Shown here one piece after another: positions 11,054-22,886 of a stretch of 64,000 bases of DNA. This DNA comes from Rhabditophanes sp. KR3021. Taxonomy: Eukaryota; Nematoda; Chromadorea; Rhabditida; Alloionematidae. Within the stretch, counting starts at the first letter, position 1, and each line of letters begins with the position of its first letter. Position numbers and translations under genes: made by a program. The stretch spans positions 5,332,001 through 5,396,000 of the forward strand of contig CAUJLY010000003.1 of the NCBI GenBank assembly GCA_963281155.1, given 5' to 3'. The notes beneath the pieces are model-generated. The model was not told the DNA's origin. It saw nothing but the letters and a program-made list of their open reading frames with translations, and made no database searches.

Positions 11054-13285
11054 TTTATTCACATTGGCAGCAAGTTGTTAATATTAGTAGTATTGCATAA
11101 AAGTTTAATAATCTTAAAAAAGAGTATAGGATTAGTACAAATTAGGGGCAAGTGATAACATATTTTACATAAGATTGCGGCACCATCATACATTTAGATC
11201 AATACACAAATTTTGTTAAAATCAATCACCGGACGCGCCTATCTATATTATGGAAAATCAGTGTATAATAAATATTTAAAATAAATTTATAATGTATTTT
11301 ATTCTCTCGCTGGTGATGACGAATAAACTTTAAGCTGTGCACAATTTGAAATGTATATGCATAATATTGTAACAATAAAAGAAGTTCCGATGAATGGTAG
11401 GAACATGATGTACTTCCAAATATGAAATTGATTGTCACTTAATGAAGTTTATCACATCAGTTTGTTCGTTTATATTAGCTTACATTAGTTCACATGAAAT
11501 AGGAATCTCAGTTACCTCTGCCTCTTTCTCGTGGCAACAACAACTCCTAGTCTAAATATATTAAATATAAAAGATGCTAGTAACAAAAAATAATATTGAA
11601 AACCAATTTTATATTTACAAACACATTCTCATAAAAGACATAAGTATTTAATAAATGACATAAGCCACCAAACAAAGTTGAAATTTGATAATAAAGAATT
11701 AATATATAAAAGGAAGGATACATTGACACTGACTTGATTAGTCATCTAAATTTAGATTGTTATAAGACGTAGTATTTTGTAAATAAATATAGTTAGTTGT
11801 GATAGTTGTCGATTATACATTTGAATATTAAAAAAGTAGTAGTAGACTAATGGTATCGTTGTCTTTATTAATAGTAGAAGGAAAGTGATTTTGAATATGT
11901 TACAACCTTTAGCAACAATATGAGAATATTGATTGGGAAATATAGATAAATTTAGCAAAAATGTCCGGCCATATAATAGACAAATTGGCTTGTCTGTGTG
12001 GGTTTAACTTAAAAAATAGTTAAGACTCAAATTGTTAAGACTTAAATTATAAAGTAGTACCATCATTTTACATAATACACAAATTGCTAAAACAGTTTGA
12101 TAAAAATAAATTTAGTTGTGCAAGGATAGAAGACGAGACGTGACAAATTTTTTGGACACACTACATATAGGAGACAACTAACAAAAAAGTTTAGACAAAC
12201 AAAGTATGTATATTTGCGTTTAACTTGTCCATCTCGTAGTTACGGCCATGGACAATACGAGGCTTATTCTATACTCATTTTGGTGCTCTCTACTTTTACC
12301 ATCCCAAAAAAGAAAAACCTTTGGCCCCACTATCTTTTTTATTCGCCAACGTCTTCTCTTCCTCCTCTATTCAAATAGCGACGGCACAAAAAGAAAAGGT
12401 TGTTTGTAGCATGCAATTACAACTCAATATTTAAATATCTAAAAAGACAACCAACTTCTTGTTGTGTTTGATTATTGTGGCATGCCAAAGAAGCTACTAA
12501 TACCAGTACTTTTTTTACTAAATTCGACTAAACGAGCTTTTTGATATGCTTCAAATGTACATCCAATCCACTTATCGTTTTGTCTTATTTGCCTTATTTG
12601 TGCATGTGTATTATTATTGTTTACTAGGGCTTACTCTTAAAATTTAATTTTGCAAAAATATTTGTAAATAAAAAGGAGAAACAAGTGTTAACGGGAATCT
12701 ACATATTATTACCCGTTATATATGTATATTTACTATGTATAATTATATCCTTCTTTATTATAAATATGTGTTGTACTCCTATAATAAACAGCGTTCATTT
12801 TAGCATGTGTTAGTGTATCTTATGTGTTCCTGTCCTTCGCATCATTGCATTCCATGTCTTACCATCCGGACCTGGTCAAACAAAGAAATAGAATTGGGTA
12901 ACAAATATCAGCCTATTAATGTGTACCAATCTCTCTTTTTTGCTTTTTGCCAATTCCAACGATTATCTTTGGAAGAATCTCTGTAGTGGAAGATCGCGTA
13001 CCTGCTTATTCCGACAAGTTGTCCCGACTTGATAGTTTAACTTCATTCAAAAGTACATATCTTTAAATATTTGGTCTAATTTAAAATTTGATTGCTTTAA
13101 CTTTGGCTACAAAATCGGGCTTTAATTTATTAATTAAATTTTTTAATTTTATTTTTCTCTAGCTCAAAAATGGAGGTTTGAAGAGGAGCTAGTTTTGGTT
13201 GAAACAACTGGTTGCAAATTTCGAATTTTCGTGTATACTATACTATTTGGTGTCAATTAATTTAAATTTATTTTTAGGTATAAAT
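11054..13285. other. intergenic between divergent PIP5K and ANP32
   Basis: About 2.2 kb of AT-rich DNA containing both 5' regions. A pyrimidine-rich stretch lies around 12340-12375. The acceptor AG at 13276-13277 sits 8 bases before the ANP32 start codon, as for a trans-spliced mRNA. No gene supported. Confidence 0.45.
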
Positions 13286-14359
13286 ATGTCTGACATTCCA
13301 GCTGAAGAAACCAAAGCTCAAACGATGCTCGAGAAAATTGAGGTCGAAATGCGTGGCCAGACCAAGGACAAAATTTTGGACCTCCACTTAGACAACTGCA
13401 TCGGAGAAAAAATTGAAGGTATTGACGAGGGCTTCGTTTCAATTGAAATGATTAGCATCATCAATTCTCAACTCAAATCTGCTCAAAATCTACCATCCCT
13501 TCCAACTCTCAAGATCTTGGATCTATCCGTCAACCAAATTGAAGGAAACTTAAAGGCTATTACAGTCTGTAGCAATCTCCATCACATTAACTTATCATCA
13601 AACCCAATTAAGAATATCGAGGATTTGGCCGATTTAAAAGATCTCCAACACCTCGTCTCATTGGATTTGTATTGCTGTCCCGTTACGTTAGTTGAGGATT
13701 ATCGTGACAAAGTATTTGAGCTTCTTCCTCAATTGAACTTCCTAGATGCCATTGATCGCGAGGGTAATGAAATGGGTAAGTTAAGGAAGTAAAAGAAAAT
13801 TTTATTTTAAAAATTATTAGATTCAAAAGGTTTAATTAAAGGATATTATTTAAGTACTGGCTATTTTGTGTAGACTCCGCCATAAAACTTTGAACATTTT
13901 TTGCCATAAGCTTTTGAGATTTGTTGAGGGATATCATCAATGCCACTATATCTCACCTTGATTTCCCCCAAAAGAACAATGAAATCGTTTCAAGATTTTA
14001 TTAGGTACCCTTATTATGCTCTAAAACAACAATTAAACCGTTCTTTTAATTAAGACCTTAATCCATTTAAAAAAGTAAAAATGTAACATTCATTGAGTTG
14101 TTGTGTATCAATAAATAATGTGATTTGATATTTCAGCAGATGATATGGAAGGAGAAGGTGAAGATAGCGGTGGATGGCCTGAGATTCACGTCCTAGAAAG
14201 TAGCGATGAGGAAGGTGAAGCCGTAAGTTAAATTAGTTGGTAAATGTATCATTAATCTACCCTTTCCAGGCCGGAGAAGAGGAAACCCCAGCAACAGAAA
14301 CTGCCCCATCTGCTCGCAAAGGAACAAAGAGAAAGCACACCGGAGAAGATACCGATTAA
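13286..14359 (+). CDS. ANP32-type acidic leucine-rich nuclear phosphoprotein
   Basis: Family members are histone chaperones and phosphatase-2A inhibitors in the nucleus. Exons 13286-13775, 14137-14222 and 14270-14359 (introns 361 and 47 bases). An LRR domain fills exon 1: DLHLDNCIGEKIEGI, LPTLKILDLSVNQIEGNL, LHHINLSSNPIKNIEDL and the LRR cap VFELLPQLNFLDAIDREG, which matches the ANP32 cap. Exons 2 and 3 give an acidic tail (GEGEDSGGWPEIH, ESSDEEGEA, GEEETPATE) ending in a basic nuclear-localisation-like KGTKRKHTGED. The acidic tail is much shorter than in vertebrate ANP32A. Intron 1 ends with a tandem acceptor (TTCAGCAG), so one residue may be alternatively included. ATG 13286 was chosen because it directly follows an unpaired splice acceptor and matches the start of the conserved domain. 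Confidence 0.9.
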
Positions 14360-14854
14360 ATCATAGTATATCTTCATCTTATTTACCATCCCATTGTTTG
14401 TTCTTTTTGTTTTTATTACCCGTTTTTATTAAGTATTCAATGTCGAGATTTGTTTCTTTTGTCAGTTTCTTTTATTAGAACTTGGAAGCCAGGTTTTTTT
14501 ATTCAAGCTTATCACTTCGAATTATTTAGTTAAACTTTAAATTGTTTCTTTATTATTTTGAATAAATTGTTAAAAATAATGTGTTGAACGTTTATTACAT
14601 GTTATTGTTTATCTTTTACACATATACTTAATACTCTCTTAGTATTGTATGTGGTTTATACTTTTTGGTCGGCATTTTATTTAGGGGCCGAGAATGCATC
14701 TACTTTCCGGTACAAAATTGGAATATCGTAGTTGTCATCGTTGTCTGGGTTGGAACGATTTTTGTGTGATCGAATTGCATCTTATTAACTTATATTATTG
14801 TTTACTATTTATAATCTGATTCTTAAACTTTATTCCAGACTTATATAAATAAAC
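14360..14854. other. intergenic, ANP32 to MBD2/3-like
   Basis: 3' UTR of ANP32 with AATAAA near 14562, then the short promoter of the next gene. An acceptor TTCCAG at 14833-14838 lies 16 bases before its start codon. Confidence 0.45.
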
Positions 14855-15478
14855 ATGGGTCGTTTAAGACAATCCGAGGCTGGGCTCCTAGGCATTCGCA
14901 GGCCTGTTCGTTGCAAAGTCGGGGCAATGAAGACAGGATTCGATGGGAACGTAACTTGCGCCAGTCGTAGTACAGTTTCAATATACGCTCATCCGATAAC
15001 TTTAGTCCACACCACCTCGAAGGGTACCAAAAAACCTACCACCGAACAATTAAAGAAAGCGTCAGCTAATGGAGAAATCAAAGGCACCAAACCATATCAA
15101 GTTTTCTGGGCTAAATGTTTCGAAAATCTGAAAGCTTCTGTCCCAGTACATGATGTCCTCAAATGCGATGCAAAAGACAACGAGTATATGGAGGAAAAAC
15201 TTGTATTAGCTTCCAAACATGTCCCAGCTTTTCCAAATATTATGGATGAAATCGCTACAGCTGCTAACTTGTGCTCTTCACTTCACGGAACTCCTAAAGT
15301 CTTGATTGGACAGAAACCGACTTCTGAAAGTGGTAAAAGTAATTCCCATATTACAGTTATTTGTGACCAGCCCTACATCGAAGCTGTCCAGTTGACTGAT
15401 GCCGATCTCCTCGAACAAGAAAAGAAAGTCTTAGAAGCAAGGAAGAATCTCACTGTTATGATAAATACACCCATATAA
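14855..15478 (+). CDS. mbd-2: MBD2/3-like NuRD-type protein without an MBD
   Basis: Expected to be a nuclear scaffold of the NuRD/Mi-2 deacetylase complex (family inference). Single exon, 207 residues. Three blocks align in order with the C-terminal half of MBD2/MBD3: the segment KPYQVFWAKCFENLKAS (compare the RQLFWEKRLQGL segment); FPNIMDEIATAANLCSSLHG followed by PKVLIGQ (compare the ASALHTSS..ITGQ segment); and QPYIEAVQLTDADLLEQEKK continuing VLEARKNL (compare the VTDEDIRKQEERVQQVRKKL coiled coil that binds GATAD2). The start codon is fixed by an in-frame stop 9 bases upstream, so the methyl-CpG-binding domain is genuinely absent from this gene model. C. elegans MBD-2 also lacks it. The N-terminal 60 residues are not recognisable. 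Confidence 0.75.
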   Translation: MGRLRQSEAGLLGIRRPVRCKVGAMKTGFDGNVTCASRSTVSIYAHPITLVHTTSKGTKKPTTEQLKKASANGEIKGTKPYQVFWAKCFENLKASVPVHDVLKCDAKDNEYMEEKLVLASKHVPAFPNIMDEIATAANLCSSLHGTPKVLIGQKPTSESGKSNSHITVICDQPYIEAVQLTDADLLEQEKKVLEARKNLTVMINTPI

Positions 15479-15546
15479 ATGAACAAATAAAAGGTGCTAA
15501 ATGAACAATAATTGTGAGCCCCATCTTTTTAACATTAACCAATTCG

Positions 15547-15672
15547 TTTTAATAAATATTTTTCGACAAACTTTCATTATCTTTTAAACACATTTAATAA
15601 ATACTCTTTTGTACGAAACTCTTATTATCTTTTAAATCACTTTTAATAAATACTATTTTTGACAAAACTCAT
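15547..15672. repeat. tandem repeat of about 48 bases with repeated AATAAA signals
   Basis: Two consecutive units starting ATTATCTTTTAAA (15576 and 15624) plus a partial unit before them. Each contains TTTAATAAATACT, so three plus-strand polyadenylation-type hexamers occur in about 120 bases. The repeat sits between the 3' ends of the convergent MBD2/3-like and CLN3 genes. Confidence 0.6.
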
Positions 15673-15772
15673 ATTTTGTATTCGAAGACTCTTTTTTGGA
15701 CATAACTTCCATTTTATACATATTTAAAGACTTGTATAGACTAAATTTTTATTTATTTAATAAACCCGTTAT

Positions 15773-17177
15773 CTATCCTCTTAAAGCACAAATATAATTA
15801 TGCAAAGGAATAGCCACGAAACCCGCCAGCACAATGCCAATTGAATCCGACATTGATACAAAACTAAGACTAAATTCTCTCTTTTCCTTTGGACTCCGAC
15901 AATGTATTTCTGTAAACGTGCTGACATATGACTTTCCTCCGATTAAGCCTTCAAACAAAATTAGTAACATAATTAAAGAGATATGTGGCATAAATCTGTG
16001 TACAAGGTCTTCGTAAATGAACAGTAGATTAACGAATTGAATCAGAGGTAAAATGAATAAATATTCATATGTGATTTGGCAAAAGTTTGAAGATGATCTG
16101 CTGATAAAGACTCCTGTTTGGTAGAGAACTTGGTACCATCTGTATTGAGCTGTTTCACTTAGACTGAAGCCTCTTGCACATGTGAATGTTAATAATTCGA
16201 GAAATCCTTGATTGATTAGATACTCAGCAAAGTAGACCAACACCAACGGAGCCATATAAGGCAATAGACCTCTAATAGTCTTTTTCTTAGCTTCCATGCT
16301 CAGCGGAGCGTAGTCTGAGGCTCTCACTACTTCCACCTCATCTCTGAATAGCAGATTCTCTTCTTCTACCATTACTTCCTCCTCCATCTGTTCTTCTTCC
16401 GATAGTTCGCGGTATTCAGGCTGGATGTTGCCAAAGAACCCCGTTTGATTTACTTGGTTTGAGGGAATCTTTATTATTTTCCAGAATGTGTAAAGGAAAA
16501 GAAATGAAACAGATGTCATAGAAATCAAAGTAATTTGAGGTGTTAAGTTGAATCCGCTTTTATCTGTCATTACTGCATAGGCTAAGGCACCGATTAGGCC
16601 TGCAGCTCCCGTGCCAGACGAATAAGCAGAGATGGCATAACTAAAATTGGTAAACAGACTAATTAAACAAATTGCAATTTAATTACCTCGGAAAATGCGA
16701 AGCCAGTGCCAAATACGTAATTTCACCTAACCCAGACCCAAAACTAGCACAAATTACTCCAACTAGGCCAACATTAATTGAAGTAGAAAAGGCCACAATC
16801 AAAAAAGACATGAGTTGGGATAAAACAATCACAATATGTCTCAAATCATAAGCGATACCAATTAATAAAAAAGGAGCGATTGCCTTGACGATTAAAGTAG
16901 GTAGAATATCAGCTAGAAGGACAGATCCTGTTGAAATGACAGAGCATTTGATATCAGATTCTTTTTGTGGACAGAGAGTCGTATTGCCGTGGAAGTTATC
17001 TTCAATAGTATCTTTTTCGAGGATGTCTTTAGCTGAACAGAGCATTATGACGAACCCAAAGTTGTTGCATATTCCTAATAACCTGTATTAACAAAAAGGG
17101 TATCAGTTGAGGTGGACAAGTAAGACCTACCAAAAGGCTATTTTATTTCTAGTTTTCGAGTTTGTTCGATAACTCAT
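15773..17177 (-). CDS. cln-3: CLN3/battenin lysosomal membrane protein
   Basis: Multi-pass lysosomal/endosomal membrane protein, the orthologue of the gene mutated in juvenile Batten disease. Exons (minus) 17177-17131, 17082-16687 and 16640-15773, introns of 48 and 46 bases, 436 residues, essentially the human length. Seen: FWLLGICNNFGFVIMLCSAK in the first membrane segment, STGSVLLADILPTLIVKAIA, SFGSGLGEITYLALASHFP, YSSGTGAAGLIGALAYAV, APLVLVYFAEYLINQGFLEL, YRWYQVLYQTGVFISRSS, LLILFEGLIGGKSYVSTF and the C-terminal SMSDSIGIVLAGFVAIPLHN. The acidic cytosolic loop (EELSEEEQMEEEV-type) carries a dileucine-like ENLLF, which may act in lysosomal sorting (inference). The human N-terminal extension is replaced by a short basic one (SYRTNSKTRNK). 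Confidence 0.95.
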
Positions 17178-17598
17178 CTTTTAGCTGAAATCACCTTAAC
17201 GCATTCAATCGAATATAGTGATATATGTGATTATAATGGTGTGTAGACTATAAAAAAGACTAAAATTAACACCACCTCAAAAGTTGTTTAAGAGTTATCA
17301 TGACAAAAAGAGAGTAAAAGTTAACAAGATAAACATTTGACGAATCATTTGGATCAATATAAACATCAAGAGAAAACAAAGTAGTTGATGGAAAGAATAT
17401 AATAAATAGTAGTTTTATTTTATTAAAAAGAAGTCACCATGCACAGACAAAAAGTAACAGGCGAATGTATCACCAATTGATATCACTATTCATTGTATTT
17501 TGAGATGAGACTGAAAAAAGGGAAAGTTAGGGTGATGTTGTAATTTCGACTATTGGTAAAGGGCGCATACGCACCATTAAAATTATGGTAATCTTAAC
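17178..17598. other. intergenic, CLN3 promoter side
   Basis: AT-rich, contains the CLN3 upstream region and the 3' UTR of the kappa-class GST. Nothing else seen. Confidence 0.4.
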
Positions 17599-18340
17599 TT
17601 AAAGATTACAAACTCTAGTGTTTAATTTAGCTTGTTGCAAGGTAATTTCTTTATCCAACAGTATCAAGGAATCAAAGTTTGTGTAAGAGTAGGTGCGATT
17701 TCTTGGACAATCCAAAATACACATTGGTATGTTTGAGATTTTGTGGTGGAGAGCGGAAGCGTTGTTGAGGGCGATGGCCAGAGTGTCATTGATGGTGTGG
17801 GTGGGCAAATCAAATTCTGCGGTTATCTTTTCTATTTCCGACACCACGTTGCCTCCTTCTAACCACATTACCTCCAAGAGGCGACTATTGAGGTTGGGGA
17901 AGATAGTGGATGGGCTGGTGTTGCAAAGATTGGCTAACAATGTCTGAACATCCTCCGTCTTACCATTAACCACCATCGAGACATAATCATGTGGAAGGTT
18001 TAAATTCACACCAAATAGTGTATTTATAAACTTTAAATCTTTTTCAATGGCTGTCGCTGTTGGTGCTTTCCATCTGCCTCCTGCAGCAATTTTAGTGGCT
18101 TGTATCGGTTTAAAGTTAAGACAAACACGATCCTTCCATCTTGTTACCTAAACCCAACAACATTTACACGATATCAAATGACGCGCCCAAGTCAATATAA
18201 ATAATATTAACCATAGCCAATTTAAATAATAATAAATACTAATATATTTTAAAGGCCGATCAAATTACCTGCTGGATGACAGGCCAAGTGTATGGTGAAA
18301 TCAAATCATAGTAGATCGTCAATTGTAGCTTATTCGCCAT
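17599..18340 (-). CDS. glutathione S-transferase kappa-like (DsbA-fold) protein
   Basis: Exons (minus) 18340-18269 and 18147-17599 with a 121-base intron; 206 residues. The N-terminus LTIYYDLISPYTWPVIQQ matches the kappa-class thioredoxin-fold start, where the Ser of SPY is the catalytic residue. Further matches are LNFKPIQATKIAAGGRWKAP, KDLKFINTLFGVNLNLPHDY, the helical region with WLEGGNVVSEIEKITAEFDL, and the closing segment IPMCILDCPRNRTYSYTNF followed by DSLILLDKE, which corresponds to the cis-Pro and second thioredoxin half. Kappa GSTs are mitochondrial or peroxisomal and conjugate glutathione. No clear targeting sequence is visible here. Sequence is divergent, so the substrate is uncertain; a DsbA-like 2-hydroxychromene-2-carboxylate isomerase relative is the main alternative. 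Confidence 0.75.
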
Positions 18341-18532
18341 GGATTATTATTTGACTACAAAACTATTGTACAAACTATGTAATATTTTGTTTAAGTTGCA
18401 CAAAAATATATAAATACAAGGTGTGATTAAAACACAATTAATAAAAAATGCACCACACATCTAAAATATATCTTTATTAAAGGTAACTCTTTGTTTATTT
18501 GTAAGTATGTTAGTAAGATCCCACTTTACGAA

Positions 18533-19049
18533 TCAGAATATTGTGCTCGACGTTTCATCAACAATGGTGGATAGAGTTTGCGTACACAGCTTATTTCCAA
18601 TTGTCTTTGAATCTCTTTCACTTTCCAAGATGTCAATGTACTTTTCCTCAGCAATCATTGAAATGATGGATGGTTTGAGTGTTTTGGGGTCGAACAAGGC
18701 AAATTCTTGTTTGGTAAATTGTGGTTGAGCCAGTGCTTTGATTCTCTCCGCAACAGCATTTAATTCAGCACAGACGGAAGGAATGGAAGCCTTGTCAAAG
18801 AGTAAAGGAATATCAACGTCAGTTGCTTCGAGAATCTACAATATAAAATGATATTAACCAAATTCGAATAACAACTACCTTGTGGTTCAACTTTATGATA
18901 GCATCGAATTCCAAGTGTCTATGATTGTCCACGAAGTTTCTTGTAAAAGTATCCAATTCATCCTTGAGGACACGTTTATGATTGAACAATTCATGGACAC
19001 CTAGAGAAGTTTCTTTTTCCAAGTCGCTAATAGATTTGACCTCGTTCAT
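18533..19049 (-). CDS. small unknown alpha-helical protein
   Basis: Exons (minus) 19049-18879 and 18835-18533, intron 43 bases, 157 residues. The start is the first ATG in the frame; the open frame extends slightly upstream without another ATG. The sequence is predicted by eye to be almost wholly helical, with amphipathic stretches such as HELFNHKRVLKDELDTFTRN and ICAELNAVAERIKAL-like heptads. It has no signal peptide, membrane segment or recognisable motif. I do not recognise the family. A small subunit of a coiled-coil complex is possible but unsupported. It lies 190 bases from the GST gene on the same strand, so a shared transcript is possible. Confidence 0.6.
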
Positions 19050-21081
19050 AGTAGAAGGTGTGTGCGTATCTCCGAAAAATAGCAAAATGTTTTGAAGAGG
19101 AGCGACGTCTGCTGAGTCTCTTTATACAATAATAATAAAGTCCATTGACTTTCTAAACCCAAACCCGATACTTTTTGGGGTGGCGTGTATTGGGTGTGTG
19201 GTAGGGGACAAAAAACGAGCTTTGTATTATTTTAATTTAATATTTATTTGAACATATTCTTACTCGCAATCCTCTTCTTTTATTTTTCAAGATCAGGACA
19301 CCCTAAGATGATACAAATCTTTTTATTTTAAATAACATATACAATAGTATGTGTGTCATAGTGTATAATAGTGTGTATTTGTATATATTTAAGTTTATTT
19401 ATATGGCTGGTCCTTTCCCTCGGACAATTATTTTAATGGCTAGATACCATAAAATGGTGCCTTTATCCTTTTTGTTTTAAATTTGGTTTAAAGGAGAAAG
19501 AAAGCTGTATCGTGGTGTATTTGGTACTTCTTTTTGTTTGTTACACTATTTTATAAAAAAGATACTAGGCTACATTTTCTTATGATCTTCGAAACAACTC
19601 AACTTTAGCTGTCAATCAGCTTGTAAAGTTTAAAATATTATTAGTTGCTAATCCTTTTCAATATTCATAATGAACAACTACTACTTTATTGGATTGTTTA
19701 TTTAATGCTACATGACTTGATTTAATAACTTGGTCTTGTTAATATGTACCAATAACTACAAATATGTATCTATATTATTTAGTTCTAATGGTATTAACAT
19801 AGTATTAAAAAAGTTGTGAGTCATGAAGACAGTGATGCATAGACGTCCTTATTATTATTGAACGAATAATAATATTCGAATTGTACAATTTCTTATTTAT
19901 AATTTCTTTATAATTCCTATTGTTACCTAATTAAATTTAACCCACCATTCATCGGACTGAGTCATCTCTATTTTTCCTTCATCAACCACCAATTCTTTTT
20001 ATTTCTTAATCAATATCAGTTTTCTATGACAATTCTTAATATTTATTGTATAATTAAATAAATAGACATATAATTTTAGAAAGAGACACACAAATAAATA
20101 ATTTAAGAAGATCTTGTCTTTATAATTAAAATTATATCCCCGATCATGTATGATTTAGAATGGATAAGTACTTCGGTATATTTTAGAATAATTAAGTAAA
20201 TTTCATTATATTTTAGAATGATTAAGCATATTTTGGTGTAATTTAGTATGATATATTATAATTTAGTATGATTTATCAGCTAGAGTTTTGTATAGTCTTA
20301 TTGAATTTATGGATACCACATATGGCCTTGTTTGACTTTGTTTAAAATAAAGAGAGTAGAGATTTTTATCCCACCAATTGATGTATATTCTCGTGTCTTT
20401 TCAATTTTAAACATATTGCCTTTGAAATAAAAGTAACTTGAAAAAGCACGTGAACCCTTAATGGTATAATATAGTTATTATCATGATTGTTTATTGTGGC
20501 CATGCTACTGTCAGCCAAACAAACCATTTAATTTATTAAAACAACCAGTTAAATTGCTTTTAAATTGCACTATTTTTGTTGAATTTATCTTTTTATGAAA
20601 ATTGTTTGGATACAATCAAAAACTCATAACATGACTAGCCTAATCAAGTATAAATATTTAGCTATTGACACCTTAATTTTTTGTGATCAGCGTTTATTCC
20701 CGATTCATCATACATTTTTGATTTGCCTATTGTACGTGTTGTTTAAGTTGACAAAAAAGGTAGAAGAAGGTCTCTTTACCTAATATATTTTATTTGGCTT
20801 ACTTTAACACCATTTGACGGTTTTTTACTTTTTGCGCACATCCAGTCTAAAAATCTTTTTTAGACTGTTATATTTTTTAGGGTAAACATATCACAAAATG
20901 TATATAAATAGTCGCACCATAAACTTTTCCTGTCGTCGATTTTTGTCGTTCATTCGACATAATCTCCAATATGGTTATTATTTTTGTTATTTTGCATATG
21001 ATTAATTTTGGGCGTTTAAATGTGATTAATTTTGAGCGTTTAACTATTACTAATTTGGATCGTTTTAGTTTTTGTGTGATA
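19050..21081. other. intergenic, about 2 kb, with degenerate repeats
   Basis: Very AT-rich. A degenerate tandem repeat of about 30 bases (core ATATTTTAGAATGATTAAG) runs from about 20175 to 20280. A second, coding-neutral series with the core ATTAATTTTGRGCGTTTAA lies at about 20999-21040, inside the 5' leader of the next gene. No gene seen. Confidence 0.45.
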
Positions 21082-22886
21082 ATGACAGGGGGAAAAGTAC
21101 AGGATTTAATACACAGAATGAGTCAACTAGAAACACACGAAGGTGGAAGTAGTAGAAACAATGCAGTGGGGTGGAAACATGGCGTAGAGGCTGAGTTTGT
21201 TCCATATAATGCGGTCGTCAGGTTTTCGTATATGCCAGTAGAAGCAGATGAGGTTGAGTTGACGACAGGAGCAATTGTCAAGGTTTTGAAGAAGGGGGAA
21301 GGTAAATTATTTGAATTATTGGTTCCTCATAAATATTATTGCTTTTTAAGATCAAGGATGGCTGTATGGAAATATCAATGGAATCAAAGGTGTCTTTCCA
21401 GACTCGTATGTGGAACGAATGGCCGACCCAACTCCGATATCACATGACGACGAGTCAAGAAAAAAGAGCAGCAATTTTGGAAGTGATTCTGAAATAGCAA
21501 ATATTAACGGAAATGTAAGCAACGATAATGAAATAATTGAAGGAGGTAAGTGTCAACAAAGAGAAAATAATAAATGTGTGTTTTATGAATGTTTCAGACA
21601 TTGCTGTCGTTGAATACGACTACCTACCACAACGAGAAGACGAGTTAGCACTTAAGAAAGGCGACAAAATTTTGATACTTGATCGGGAAAGCACGGAGGA
21701 GGTAAATTTGTTGTTTAATTAGCCAATTAATATTGTTTCTCGTTGAGGGATGGTTTTTCGGAAAACACTTAAAAAGTGAAGTAGAAGGATGTTTTCCAGC
21801 TAATTTTACAAAGTACCGTGAAACATCATTATGTGATCAGCTAGCTCATCACAAAGCACCAATTGCCTTGCCTAATAGTTCGTCAGGACACGTCCAGCCT
21901 CCAGAATTACCCAAAAAACCAAAATCAGTGTCGGCTCTAGCAGCAGCCCATCTAGCATCCACATCTTCTCGAGCCTCCTCGCCTTCCTCATCAACGCCTG
22001 CTCCAACGATTGTCGAAGGCAGCAGTGTACCCGTTCTCACACCACCAACACACACAACAGCGATTGACGCCAATATGCTCAGTCATAAATCAAATCATTC
22101 TACTACTACCGCTCATCATCATCATTTGCCAATGACAGACACAAACACAAGCAATAATCAAAGTAGTGGACAAGCAGAAAGTGTAGTCGTCACTAGAAAC
22201 ACTAATAACACCAGTCCCTCTTCAACGGCGGTTACCATGTCGCATCCCGCAAAAAATAATCGTATTTCATCGCCATTGGATGGTGTTTCGGTAGCTGATA
22301 GGAGAACTCTTATTGGAGCCAAATTAAAGTTTGATTTGCCTAATTGTAAGTTACCTAATTAATGACAACTTTGATCACCTTATTTTAGCAAGTAGATTTT
22401 CACTTGGTGGATCGATGCCACCATCAATGAGCACTTCTGTTATATCAGAAAGTGGAATTATTGACGGAGATGGCAGAGGCCAGAATGGCCATAGCGAATC
22501 CATAAATTTCGATGCACCCCCCCAACTATTATCCGGCAGTGTAAACCGTGTTAAGCCAGCTAACAAAAGACCACCCTCAACTATGTTTATCAAGAACCGG
22601 TACACGGTGAGCGATTTATAAATATAAATACTCATTTCACAAATACTTATAGGCTATCGAAGAAAACAATTGTCCCTCAAAGCCAGAAACAACGCTTCCT
22701 TCCCTACCCAGTCCTTCCTCAACTGCTAGAGTTACTTTACGTACTCAGTCACCAACTACACCAAAGGGAGATTCAGAATTCATTACACGCAAAGAACACA
22801 ATGATATCATCTTTGCCTTGAAGGAAGAATTAACTCAACTAAAAAATAAGGTACGGCAACTGGAAAGTGCCAAATCAACCAAATAA
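21082..22886 (+). CDS. CIN85/CD2AP-type SH3 adaptor
   Basis: Cytoplasmic adaptor family that links receptor ubiquitin ligases, endophilin and actin during endocytosis. Six exons: 21082-21301, 21351-21545, 21598-21701, 21748-22345, 22389-22606 and 22653-22886; introns 43-52 bases; 522 residues. Seen: SH3-1 (VVRFSYMPVEADEVELTTGA, then DQGWLYGNINGIKGVFPDSY), SH3-2 (VEYDYLPQREDELALKKGDK, then EGWFFGKHLKSEVEGCFPAN), a long Ser/Pro/Thr-rich linker with PPELPKKPKS and LPSLPSPSS, and a C-terminal coiled coil (KEHNDIIFALKEELTQLKNK) as in the family. The third SH3 of vertebrate members is absent. Intron 3 ends in the weak acceptor CGTTGAG. The frame is open upstream to an ATG at 20971, but that part looks like leader sequence with a repeat, and an acceptor (CGTTTTAG) precedes 21082. 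Confidence 0.85.

Noticed and set aside
20971..21081. In-frame upstream ATG for the CIN85-like gene
   Set aside because: The added 37 residues derive from a degenerate DNA repeat and lie before a splice-acceptor-like site; the SH3 protein starts more plausibly at 21082.
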